Assembly (NCBI GenBank): GCA_949294085.1
Contig: CASFFX010000006.1
Span: 404,979-468,978 of the forward strand
Source of the DNA: an uncultured bacterium
GTDB taxonomy: Bacteria > Elusimicrobiota > Elusimicrobia > Elusimicrobiales > Elusimicrobiaceae
Length of the DNA: 64,000 nucleotides
Reading direction: 5' to 3'
The notes below the pieces were generated by a model, which was not told the origin of the DNA, did no database searches, and saw only the letters and a program-made list of their open reading frames with translations. This document shows, piece by piece, positions 9,434-16,884 of this stretch. Both the position numbers and the translations under genes were made by a program. Position 1 is the stretch's first letter. Each line of letters opens with the position of its first letter.

Positions 9434-10633
9434 ATGAATTTTGACAGCATTAAAAAAATTCAAGATGTTAATTTGAAAAACAAAAAAGTATTGGTGCGCG
9501 TGGACTACAACGTACCGCTCAAAGACGGGAAAGTAGATAACAACAAACGCATCGTCGCTACCGAAAAAACCATTAAACACCTGCTGGACAACAACTGCCG
9601 CATCGTGCTGATTGCCCACCTGGGCCGCCCGAAAGGCAAAGTTTGCCCGGAATTCAGCTTGGCTCCCGTGGCAGCCGAAGTGCAAAAACTCTTTGGCGTG
9701 CCGGTGCATTTTGCCAAGGATTGCGTAGGCCCCGAAGCCGATAAAGTAGTAGCCGAAACCAAAAATGGCGAAATTGCTTTGCTGGAAAACCTCCGCTTCC
9801 ACCCCGAAGAAGAAAAGAACGACGCCGAATTTGCCAAACAACTGGCCAAACACGGTGAAATTTTTGTGCAGGAAGCCTTTGGTACGGTGCACCGCGCCCA
9901 CGCTTCCACCAGCGCCATTGCGGACTTTTTGCCTGCCTGCGCGGGATATTTGGTACAGAAGGAAGTAGAATTTTTGGGTAAAGCCCTGGAAAACCCGGCC
10001 AGACCGTTTGCAGCCGTCGTGGGCGGGGCCAAAGTGTCCGACAAAATTATGCTGCTTAACAATTTGATGGACAAAGTAAACGTCCTCGTCATTGGCGGCG
10101 GTATGGCCTACACGTTCTTGAAGGTACAAGGGCACGAAATCGGCAAATCCTTGTTTGACGCCGAAAAAGAAAATGAAGCCAAAGCCGTCCTCGCCAAAGC
10201 GCAGGAAAAAGGCGTAAAAATCTTGCTGCCGGTGGATCACATCTGCGGGAAAGAATTCGCCGAAACCACGGAACCCGTGGCCGTAGAAACCGTTGACATC
10301 CCGGCCGACTTGATGGGGATGGATATTGGCCCGAAAACGGCGGAAATGTTCCGTGCGGAACTGCTTAAATGCAAAACGATTTTCTGGAACGGCCCCATGG
10401 GCGTGTTTGAATTCCCGAATTTTGCCAAAGGCAGCTTTGCCATTGCCCAAGCGATGATTGACGCCACGAAAGCCGGCGCCACCACGATTATCGGCGGGGG
10501 CGACAGCGTAAACGTGCTCAAGAAAGGCAAATTCAATCAAAAGGAACTCTCCCACGTTTCCACGGGCGGCGGCGCCAGCATGGAATTTGTGGAAGGGAAG
10601 GAATTGCCCGGCTTGGTGGCCTTGGCCAAATAA
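9434..10633 (+). CDS. pgk: Phosphoglycerate kinase
   Basis: 399 aa. The start at ATG 9434 (MNFDSIKKIQDV) is chosen because AAGGAG precedes it and the family starts here; an in-frame upstream start only adds a basic tail. It has KKVLVRVDYNVPL, HLGRPKG, the substrate residues LLENLRFHPEEE and the substrate Arg in FGTVHRAHAS. The ATP domain has GGAKVSDK, FWNGPMGVFE and IGGGDSV..., ending in STGGGASMEF. It makes ATP and 3-phosphoglycerate in glycolysis. Its last codons and terminator are duplicated just downstream. Confidence 0.98.
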   Translation: MNFDSIKKIQDVNLKNKKVLVRVDYNVPLKDGKVDNNKRIVATEKTIKHLLDNNCRIVLIAHLGRPKGKVCPEFSLAPVAAEVQKLFGVPVHFAKDCVGPEADKVVAETKNGEIALLENLRFHPEEEKNDAEFAKQLAKHGEIFVQEAFGTVHRAHASTSAIADFLPACAGYLVQKEVEFLGKALENPARPFAAVVGGAKVSDKIMLLNNLMDKVNVLVIGGGMAYTFLKVQGHEIGKSLFDAEKENEAKAVLAKAQEKGVKILLPVDHICGKEFAETTEPVAVETVDIPADLMGMDIGPKTAEMFRAELLKCKTIFWNGPMGVFEFPNFAKGSFAIAQAMIDATKAGATTIIGGGDSVNVLKKGKFNQKELSHVSTGGGASMEFVEGKELPGLVALAK

Positions 10634-10781
10634 AGCGGGAGTTTCTTCGTCCCTTTTCTAAAACAAACCGGGCCTCGTGAGGGGCCCGGTTATTTTTGGG
10701 CCCGGCTTAGTGCCCTTGGCCCAATAAGGCGGGAGTTTCTTGTCTAGCACAAACCGGGTCCAGCTAGAAGCCCGGTTATTT
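10606..10781 (+). repeat. Decayed tandem duplication of the pgk tail and terminator
   Basis: Bases 10606-10697 hold the last pgk codons (PGLVALAK-stop) and the terminator. They are repeated at 10700-10781 with an offset of 94 bp. The copy keeps the order cccggctt, tgcccttggcc, aataa, gcgggagtttctt, acaaaccgggt and cccggttattt, with scattered substitutions and a few deletions. The second copy has no start codon and is not translated as pgk. Confidence 0.85.
10665..10697 (+). terminator. pgk terminator
   Basis: The stem AACCGGGCC / GGGCCCGGTT is followed by ATTTTT. A duplicate with a weaker stem (ACCGGGT / GCCCGGTT) lies at 10752-10781. Confidence 0.88.
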
Positions 10782-10894
10782 GAAAATGTTCTTCCCAAAC
10801 GGGGGGGAAATATCCGCTTCTTTCGGCCCGGTGCGACATCCCCCGTAAAAATTTGTATAATGATATTGTTATTTTTACAGGAGAATTGCCTAAA

Positions 10895-11191
10895 ATGTAC
10901 ACCTTAATTTTGACGTTGCATTTCATTGTTTGCATTCTTTTAATTTTACTCGTCCTGTTGCAAAGCGGCAAAGGTTCCGCCGCCGGTATTTTCGGTGCGT
11001 CGGGCGCGGACAATTTGTTTGCCAGCCCCACCGCTTTCAACGCCGTCAACAAATTTACCGCCTTGCTGGCGCTGGTGTTGATGTGCACCTCGGTTATTTT
11101 GACGATTGCTTCCAACAAAAAATCTTCTGAATCCGTGTTGGACTCCGTTCAAATTCCGGCTGCCACGGCCCCGGCTCAAACGGGCAAATAA
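10895..11191 (+). CDS. secG: Preprotein translocase subunit SecG
   Basis: 98 aa. Start ATG 10895 (MYTLILTLHF) follows CAGGAG. Two membrane segments (about 1-22 and 48-68) flank the conserved SecG loop: LVLLQSGKGS, then GIFGASGADNLF. The tail is Ala/Thr/Pro-rich. It assists SecYEG-dependent export at the inner membrane. A TATAAT box lies about 40 bp upstream. SecG next to a tRNA-Leu gene is a common bacterial arrangement, which supports the call. Confidence 0.95.
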   Translation: MYTLILTLHFIVCILLILLVLLQSGKGSAAGIFGASGADNLFASPTAFNAVNKFTALLALVLMCTSVILTIASNKKSSESVLDSVQIPAATAPAQTGK

Positions 11192-11299
11192 TTGGGGTTG
11201 CCCCCGTCGGGCGTGTTTTCTTGCGCGGCAGGTGTTTTTTTGCTAGAATATAGCCGTAGCAAGGTTGTTCTTTTATCCCCTCGTTGTAAACAGTTTTTC

Positions 11300-11381
11300 G
11301 CGCAGGTGGCGGAATTGGTATACGCGTGCGTTTGAGGGGCGCATGCCGCAAGGCTTGAGGGTTCGAGTCCCTCTCTGCGCA
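11300..11381 (+). tRNA. tRNA-Leu (anticodon GAG)
   Basis: The acceptor GCGCAGG pairs with TCTGCGC. The D arm includes TGGCGGAATTGGTA. The anticodon stem TGCGT/GCGCA holds the loop TTGAGGG, giving anticodon GAG. A long variable arm (TGCCGCAAGGCT) marks class II, and the T arm is GAGGGTTCGAGTCCCTC. Position 73 is A and CCA is not encoded; a T run follows. Confidence 0.95.
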
Positions 11382-11423
11382 TTTTTTAACCCGGGCAAAG
11401 TCCCGGGTTTTTTATTGGCTTTT
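11369..11423 (+). repeat. 55-bp direct repeat, copy 1 (tRNA-Leu 3' end and terminator)
   Basis: It begins CCCTCTCTGCGCA (last 13 nt of tRNA-Leu) and continues through the tRNA terminator (stem AACCCGGG / CCCGGGTT at 11388-11409, then T) to TTATTGGCTTTT. An identical copy lies at 11568-11622. Such a tRNA-tail direct repeat resembles the scar of site-specific integration or a segmental duplication. Confidence 0.9.
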
Positions 11424-11427
11424 CAAC

Positions 11428-11579
11428 GCGCAGAGAGCGGGCCAACTGCTTGGCCCGCGTAGGGACGAGAAAGGCGCAGCGTTGTACGAGTTTGAGCAAA
11501 GCGAAAGGCGAGTACCGCGAGCCCGGACTGCAGGCATTTCCCGTCAGGGAAATGACCGGAAGGAGAGCCCTCTCTGCGC
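11428..11579 (+). other. Structured spacer with 10-bp terminal inverted repeats
   Basis: GCGCAGAGAG at 11428-11437 is the exact reverse complement of CTCTCTGCGC at 11570-11579, and also of the tRNA-Leu 3' end. Inside are a perfect 9-bp hairpin (GCGGGCCAA / TTGGCCCGC, 11437-11458) and a perfect 8-bp hairpin (CATTTCCC / GGGAAATG near 11535-11554). It could be a small non-autonomous mobile element, or a folded RNA read through from the tRNA promoter. No protein is encoded. Confidence 0.55.
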
Positions 11580-11622
11580 ATTTTTTAACCCGGGCAAAGT
11601 CCCGGGTTTTTTATTGGCTTTT
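11568..11622 (+). repeat. 55-bp direct repeat, copy 2
   Basis: Identical to 11369-11423, offset by 199 bp. It recreates the tRNA-Leu 3' terminal 13 nt and a second perfect terminator (stem 11587-11608). Confidence 0.9.
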
Positions 11623-11981
11623 TAGGCTCATTTTTTAACTTAAAAATTGGGGTGCGAAACTGCTTTAATTTCTTGGCTATGCGGCGGCTGATTTGGCGCG
11701 ACTTAGCGCCGTTTCGGGGCCGCTCCTTCCTGTTGAATTTTCGGCGGCGTTTTTTCTGTATGCTTCGTTAGCGTCGGCCGTGTTGTTATTTTGCGGCGGG
11801 ATTATGGCGGCCGTGTTTTTATTTTGCGGCGGAATTGCTTCGTGTTACGGCGCACCCCACGCACTCCGTTTCGCCCGGCGCTTCCAGCGGTCTATGTCAA
11901 GCGCTGGCCTCCCCCGCGGCCGCAGGCAAAAGCCGTAAATGGTATAATTTTATATATTTCTTCTTCGGAGATTTCCTTTTT
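11623..11981 (+). other. Gene-free interval with a 33-bp tandem repeat
   Basis: No convincing gene. Two adjacent 33-bp units starting CGGCCGTGTT lie at 11775-11807 and 11808-11840, both containing TATTTTGCGGCGG. Short open frames across them translate to low-complexity Ala/Leu/Phe peptides without a ribosome site. TATAAT at 11943-11948 is the likely -10 box of the following EamA gene. Confidence 0.6.
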
Positions 11982-12860
11982 ATGACGCCTCTTTTAGCGG
12001 CCTGGGTTTGCTGGGCCATTGTAGGTCTTTCGCCCGTAGCGGGCAAGTTTTCGGTGGGCGTAATCAGCCCGGCTTTGCTGGTATTTTTGGGCACGTTGCT
12101 GGGCGTATTGTATTTTACGCCCTGGATTACAAAACACCACAAATGGGGGGAATTGTTTGCCCGCGAAACGTGCTGGAAATTTTTATTTATCGGCACCTTC
12201 GGCACGGCGCTGCCGTTTACGGTATCGCTGATTGCGCTTCACTACACTACGCCCGGCAATGCGGCTATTTTGCAGCAGTCGGAACTGCTCTATTCGCTGT
12301 TGTTTGCAGGCCTTTTTTTGAAGGAATTTCCCAGCCGCCAGCAACTGCTGGGCAGCGCCTGCATTGTGGGGGGCGTATTGATTATCTTGCTCAAGGAGCA
12401 ATATACCCCGCGCTGGACCGGGGATTTGCTGATCGTAGGCAGTACCTGGATGCTGCAAGCCGGGTCCACCCTGGCCAAAAAACTTCCGTCCCATCTGGAC
12501 CACCGCGTAATCGGTATGGCGCGCAACCTGTTTGCCCTGCCCGCGCTGGTGCTGATGTTGGGCATAATGGCCCTGAGCGGCGAGCCGTTTGTGCTAAAGC
12601 TCAACGGGCAAATGTTTTCCGTATTGGCGTACACGGGCTTTTTGAAATACGGCCTGGCTATGGTGGTGTGGTATCAAGCCATACGGGCGCTGGATTTAAG
12701 CAAGGTAACCGCTATTTATTTATCGTATCCGGTCCTGTCGCTGTTGCTGTCGGCCGCCCTGGGGCTGGAGCAAATTACGCTCCACCAGGCGCTGGGGCTG
12801 GTGCTCACACTGGGCGGCGCGTATTGGGTCAGCCTGACGGTAAAAAAAGAAGGGCATTAA
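11982..12860 (+). CDS. EamA-family (DMT) transporter 1
   Basis: 292 aa, start ATG 11982 (MTPLLAAWVCW) after CGGAG. About ten membrane segments in two EamA halves, as is usual for drug/metabolite exporters. The first half has FIGTFGTALPFTVSLIALHYTTPGNAAIL. The second has GLALVVWYQAIRALDLSKVTAIYLSYPVLSLLL-like sequence. It is similar throughout to the next gene, so the pair arose by tandem duplication. The exported substrate cannot be predicted from sequence. The two genes are 48 bp apart and probably co-transcribed. Confidence 0.88.
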   Translation: MTPLLAAWVCWAIVGLSPVAGKFSVGVISPALLVFLGTLLGVLYFTPWITKHHKWGELFARETCWKFLFIGTFGTALPFTVSLIALHYTTPGNAAILQQSELLYSLLFAGLFLKEFPSRQQLLGSACIVGGVLIILLKEQYTPRWTGDLLIVGSTWMLQAGSTLAKKLPSHLDHRVIGMARNLFALPALVLMLGIMALSGEPFVLKLNGQMFSVLAYTGFLKYGLAMVVWYQAIRALDLSKVTAIYLSYPVLSLLLSAALGLEQITLHQALGLVLTLGGAYWVSLTVKKEGH

Positions 12861-12908
12861 TCTTTCATCCCGCCGCGTAATTAAGTACAATATATCCAGG
12901 AGAAAAGC

Positions 12909-13799
12909 ATGTTTAATATTGCGCCGGTGTTTGCCGTTTGGATTGCCTGGTTTGCCACGGCCGCCAATTTGGTCATCAGCAAAATTGCCGTACCGTATGT
13001 AACGTCCGCCCTGTTTATCTTGCTGGCCTGCGCCTTGGCGGCGCTGTGTTTTATGCCGTACGTCTGCAAAACCGGCGGCTGGAAAATTCTGTTGGACAAA
13101 AAAGTATGGCCGCAATGCCTGGCCATGGGCACGTTCGGCACCGCCCTGCCGATGACGATTTTTATGATTGCCCTCAATTACACCACACCGGTCAACGGGG
13201 CGATTCTAAATCAATTTGAAATTATTTATTCGCTCATTTTATCGGCCATTTTGCTTAAGGAACGCCCCACGCTGGGCCAAATTGGGGGGTCTTTGCTCAT
13301 TTTGCTGGGGGTGGGGCTGCTTTTATGGCAGGCCGGAACGACCGTCCAGCTAAAAGGCGATTTGATGATTATTGGCTGTTTGTGGATGTTCCAGCTGAGC
13401 CATATTTTTGCAAAAAAATTGCCCGCCCATATGCCCCCGCAGCTGATTGCGGCCGCCCGGGCGCTGTTTGCGCTGCCCGCCTTGGCGGTGCTGGTGGCCG
13501 GATTGGCCGTTTGGGGAAAGCCGGTGGTATTTGAAAGCAACGCCACGCTGTGGAGTATGCTGGTGCTGTGCGCGGTGGTCAATTATTTTTTGGGGAACAC
13601 GTTTTGGTACCAGGCTATCCGCCATATGGACCTGAGCAAAGCAACGGCAATTATTCTTTCGTACCCGGTTATGACGTTTGTGCTGTCGGTCTGCCTGGGG
13701 CAGGATCAAATTACCGCTTATAAAATTTTAGGCATGGCACTCGCCATTGGCGGGGCCTATATTGTAACCAGTATGGTAAAACAAGGAGAAACAAAATGA
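12909..13799 (+). CDS. EamA-family (DMT) transporter 2
   Basis: 296 aa with AGGAG 6 nt upstream. Same architecture as the preceding paralogue, with matching landmarks: MGTFGTALPMTIFMIALNYT, NGAILNQFEIIYSLILSAIL, FWYQAIRHMDLSKATAIILS. About ten membrane helices. The last codons overlap the HAD phosphatase start (ATGA at 13796), so these are translationally coupled. It may act as a pair with transporter 1, as some DMT proteins do, but that is inference. Confidence 0.88.
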   Translation: MFNIAPVFAVWIAWFATAANLVISKIAVPYVTSALFILLACALAALCFMPYVCKTGGWKILLDKKVWPQCLAMGTFGTALPMTIFMIALNYTTPVNGAILNQFEIIYSLILSAILLKERPTLGQIGGSLLILLGVGLLLWQAGTTVQLKGDLMIIGCLWMFQLSHIFAKKLPAHMPPQLIAAARALFALPALAVLVAGLAVWGKPVVFESNATLWSMLVLCAVVNYFLGNTFWYQAIRHMDLSKATAIILSYPVMTFVLSVCLGQDQITAYKILGMALAIGGAYIVTSMVKQGETK

Positions 13800-14647
13800 A
13801 AAAGCTCGTTTTATTTGATTTGGACGGAACGTTGGTCAATGCCGGGGGGGCCGGCCGGACCGCGCTGAAAAAAGCGATGGCTGAACTGTACGGCGTAACG
13901 CCGGAATTTGACCACTCGCTGATCTCCGGCCGAACGGATTTGGACAATTTCTCCCTCGTCTATTCTTTAATCAAAAAAGGCAAAAAGCCCACCGCGGCCG
14001 AAATGAAAAAAATGAAAGCCAAATACCTGGAGCTGCTGCCGATTGAAGTGCACGCGGTGGTGCGCTGCAAAAAGTACGATTTGGTACCGGGCGTGGAAAA
14101 ATTCTTAAAACACCTCTCTAAAGAAAAAGACGTCATTTTGGGCCTGGGTACCGGCAACCTGGAAGAAGGCGCCAAAATTAAGCTGGCTCCGAGCAAACTG
14201 GGGGGGTATTTCTCCGTCGGCGGTTACGGTGAGGACGGCCACACCCGCGAAGAAATGCTGCAAGCGGCGGTCAAACGCGCGGAAAAGAAATTCAAAACCA
14301 AAATTCAACCGCAAGACGTGTACGTCATCGGCGACACGCACCGCGACATCTGCGCCGCCAAAAACTGCGGATTCCACAGCGCGGTGCTGACCAACGGCTT
14401 TGGCGAAGCGCAAAAAATTCAGCGCGCCGCCGCCGAATTGGAAACGAAAGATTTTACCGATTTGGGCACTTTCTGCGTGTGGCTGGGCTTAAAAACCGAC
14501 CCCAAAGGCGTCAAACGCGGCAGCTATATTATGCCGGCCAGCGCCATTGAACACGTATTTTTCAGCCGCACCGGCATTGACGAGGACAGACTCAAAATGC
14601 TGCGCATTAAAAAATATTCGGATTTGGAATCCGGAACCATTATGTGA
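13796..14647 (+). CDS. HAD-family hydrolase, phosphoglycolate phosphatase-like
   Basis: 283 aa with the ribosome site AAGGAG. HAD motif I is LFDLDGTLV (nucleophile Asp), motif II is LGTGN, the Lys region follows, and motif IV is VIGDTHRDICAAKN. A helical cap lies between residues 15 and 85, as in the Gph/PGMB subfamily. About 60 extra C-terminal residues (after 220) are not part of the usual fold and end in KYSDLESGTIM. It is a cytosolic phosphatase of a small metabolite; the substrate is not predictable. It is coupled to the EamA gene before it and 8 bp from the cyclodeaminase-like gene. Confidence 0.85.
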   Translation: MKKLVLFDLDGTLVNAGGAGRTALKKAMAELYGVTPEFDHSLISGRTDLDNFSLVYSLIKKGKKPTAAEMKKMKAKYLELLPIEVHAVVRCKKYDLVPGVEKFLKHLSKEKDVILGLGTGNLEEGAKIKLAPSKLGGYFSVGGYGEDGHTREEMLQAAVKRAEKKFKTKIQPQDVYVIGDTHRDICAAKNCGFHSAVLTNGFGEAQKIQRAAAELETKDFTDLGTFCVWLGLKTDPKGVKRGSYIMPASAIEHVFFSRTGIDEDRLKMLRIKKYSDLESGTIM

Positions 14648-14655
14648 GGCGCCCT

Positions 14656-15225
14656 ATGGAATGGTACACCGCTGCGGAACGTTTTGCAGAAGCATTGGCC
14701 TCGTCGGACCCGACCCCGGGAGGGGGCGCGGCGGCGGCGATGGCTGGCGCCATGGGCTGCGGGCTGGCTATGATGGCGGTAGGCACTACGCTTAAACGCA
14801 AATCCACCCCCGAAGAACTGCGCCCGCGGCTGACGCAAAGCTTAAAAAGGCTGGCCGCTTTTAAGACGGAATTAAAAGGCTATATTCAAAAAGACGGCGA
14901 AGCGTATGCCGCCTATTTGACGGCCAAAAAATTGCCCAAAGACTCCCCGGACCGCGAAAAAGCCGTGCAGGATGCCCTGCTGTTTGCGGCGGGCGTCCCG
15001 GCAGACGCGGCCTCGGCCGCGATGCATTGCCTGCGCGAAGTGGAACAGATAAAAGGCGACGTAGCCGACGTCATCCTTTCGGACGTTTTCTGCGCCAAAC
15101 ATTTGCTGCAGGCGTGTATTAAATGCTCGGTGGAAAGCATCCGGGCGAACCTGGCCTTTATCAAAAACGAGGACCGGGTAAACGAATTGAACAAGCAGAT
15201 TGCCACCTTCTTAAAGGCCTGCTAA
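14656..15225 (+). CDS. Cyclodeaminase/cyclohydrolase (FTCD_C/FchA) family protein
   Basis: 189 aa. ATG 14656 (MEWYTAAERF) is preferred to GTG 14644 because GAGG sits 7 nt before it. The N-terminus carries the family signature DPTPGGGAAAAMAGAMG, followed by long helices. The family (formimidoyl-THF cyclodeaminase or methenyl-THF cyclohydrolase FchA) works on one-carbon folates as an all-helical dimer. No folate partner gene is adjacent, so the reaction is not certain. It lies in a tight run with the HAD gene before it and the repeat protein 12 bp after it. Confidence 0.82.
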   Translation: MEWYTAAERFAEALASSDPTPGGGAAAAMAGAMGCGLAMMAVGTTLKRKSTPEELRPRLTQSLKRLAAFKTELKGYIQKDGEAYAAYLTAKKLPKDSPDREKAVQDALLFAAGVPADAASAAMHCLREVEQIKGDVADVILSDVFCAKHLLQACIKCSVESIRANLAFIKNEDRVNELNKQIATFLKAC

Positions 15226-15237
15226 AAGGGAACGGTT

Positions 15238-16794
15238 ATGAGCGAAAAAGCAAACAAACGCAGCGGCATGCTGGGCACCATCTACAATATGCTGCCCGGA
15301 ATAGACGACGACTACGCCGCAAAACTCGTCTATACCTTGGAGGACAAAAAAGCCCTGCCCGAGCTGCAGCAGGACATTGCCGACATTGCCGCCCAGCTCA
15401 GTTCGGATTCGCCCATGACCGACACCATCGTCGCCAAAATTTTGCTGGACGAAATCACGATTCCGGCCGCCCTTCGCCAACTGCGCATTTACAATAACTC
15501 CACTTCCATCAGCGAGCTGTGTGCCGCATTGGAAATTTCCGCGCCGGACACCGCCAAACTGCTGGAAGTCTATGCCTCTTTTTCTTCCCGCAAATATTTT
15601 GACGAACAATTTGCCGAAGCGTTAAAAACCGTTCCCGAAAATTTAACGGACGATCAAAAAGCCCTGCAGGCGGTGTCGCTCCTGTTAAAAAAGGCGGACG
15701 AAATCCTGGCCAACGCTCCCAAAACTGCCAAGCAAAACAAAAAGGACATTTTCAAAACGGCCGACAAATATCACCTGTCCGTCAAGCTGACGGCCGAATT
15801 GGAACTGCTTTACACGCAGCCGGCCAGCATTGTGTTCCAGCACGAATTTGACCGCTTGATGAAAGAACTGCTGGCCCAAAACCCGGACAAACACCTCTGC
15901 GCTTCGCTGGCGGCCCGGGTGATGCTGTGCCAAATCACGCCCAAAGACGCGCAGGATATTGCCCTGCTTTCCAAGCTGTTAAAAGGGCTCTTGCTAGAAG
16001 AAGATTTGCTGATTATTGCCTGCCGGTACTTAAAAGTAAAAGCCCCGGCTGACATTGCCGCCACTTTTGACGCCGTTCTTAAAAAACTGCCCCACGTGGC
16101 CAGCCCGGAAGAAAACCTAGGCCTGGCGGTGCGGGTGCTGTTGGACGGAACGGCCGAAAGCTTTGAAAACGCCAGTCAAAAAGCGTCCGTCCTGCGCGAT
16201 CGCGAAATGCTGCGCAGAAGCCTTTCAAAAAACGACTTGTACAGCGGTTACGAATACGACCTGGCGGAACATTTCGGCGGGAAAAAGACCTTTGTTCAGC
16301 TGGAGCGGGAAATGGACGAAATTCTCTCTTCCCTGCCGTACTGCAGCGACAAAAAAGACAACAAAGAACTGGCCTGCAAAGTGTTGCTGGGCACGTTAAG
16401 CCAGGAAGAAGCCGCCAAACAAGCGCAATACCTGCGCGACTTAAAGGCCAAAACCATCACGCAAGGCATGGCGCCGGAGCTGATGAAAAGCTACCTGGGG
16501 ACCAAATCGCCCGACGAGCTGATGAAATTTTTTGAAGAATCGCTGGCTCCTTACACCTTCTGGAAATCCGACCGGGAAAAACACCTCTTTGCGCTTCGCA
16601 CGCTGGTGGGGGAACTGAACGGAACGTACAACCGCCGCATTTCGCAGTTTGTACTGGAAATGCTGGAAAACGGTTCTTCTTTGAACGTAATGACGGACAT
16701 GCTGGACACGATTCAAAAGAAAAAAACGAGCCCGGAAGAATTGGAAAAATTGCTGGACCGTTACAAACAGGCACGCGCCGCTTCCAAGGCGTAA
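15238..16794 (+). CDS. Helical repeat protein of unknown function (six ~78-aa repeats)
   Basis: 518 aa, no signal peptide or membrane segment. It is built of six diverged repeats at about residues 40-83, 121-165, 201-245, 277-320, 358-402 and 431-476. Each has a pattern of the type F..xLkxLP-x5-DxeeLAvrvLLg-xIt-x-A. Examples are LKKLPHVASPEENLGLAVRV and SLPYCSDKKDNKELACKVLL. Such helical solenoids usually bind proteins. I do not recognise the family. Ribosome site AAAGGGAA. It is transcribed just before the GYF_2 membrane protein and may be its partner (inference). Confidence 0.75.
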   Translation: MSEKANKRSGMLGTIYNMLPGIDDDYAAKLVYTLEDKKALPELQQDIADIAAQLSSDSPMTDTIVAKILLDEITIPAALRQLRIYNNSTSISELCAALEISAPDTAKLLEVYASFSSRKYFDEQFAEALKTVPENLTDDQKALQAVSLLLKKADEILANAPKTAKQNKKDIFKTADKYHLSVKLTAELELLYTQPASIVFQHEFDRLMKELLAQNPDKHLCASLAARVMLCQITPKDAQDIALLSKLLKGLLLEEDLLIIACRYLKVKAPADIAATFDAVLKKLPHVASPEENLGLAVRVLLDGTAESFENASQKASVLRDREMLRRSLSKNDLYSGYEYDLAEHFGGKKTFVQLEREMDEILSSLPYCSDKKDNKELACKVLLGTLSQEEAAKQAQYLRDLKAKTITQGMAPELMKSYLGTKSPDELMKFFEESLAPYTFWKSDREKHLFALRTLVGELNGTYNRRISQFVLEMLENGSSLNVMTDMLDTIQKKKTSPEELEKLLDRYKQARAASKA

Positions 16795-16884
16795 AATCCG
16801 CCTGCAAAAAAAGCTGTTAAATTTCGCGATAATTTGCTATGCTGTTATCGTGCCGTGTTATATTTATTTTCAAGGGTGAAATAT

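Noticed and set aside
11693..11938. An 81-codon open frame before the EamA genes
   Set aside because: It lies over a 33-bp tandem repeat, has no ribosome site, and yields a low-complexity peptide.
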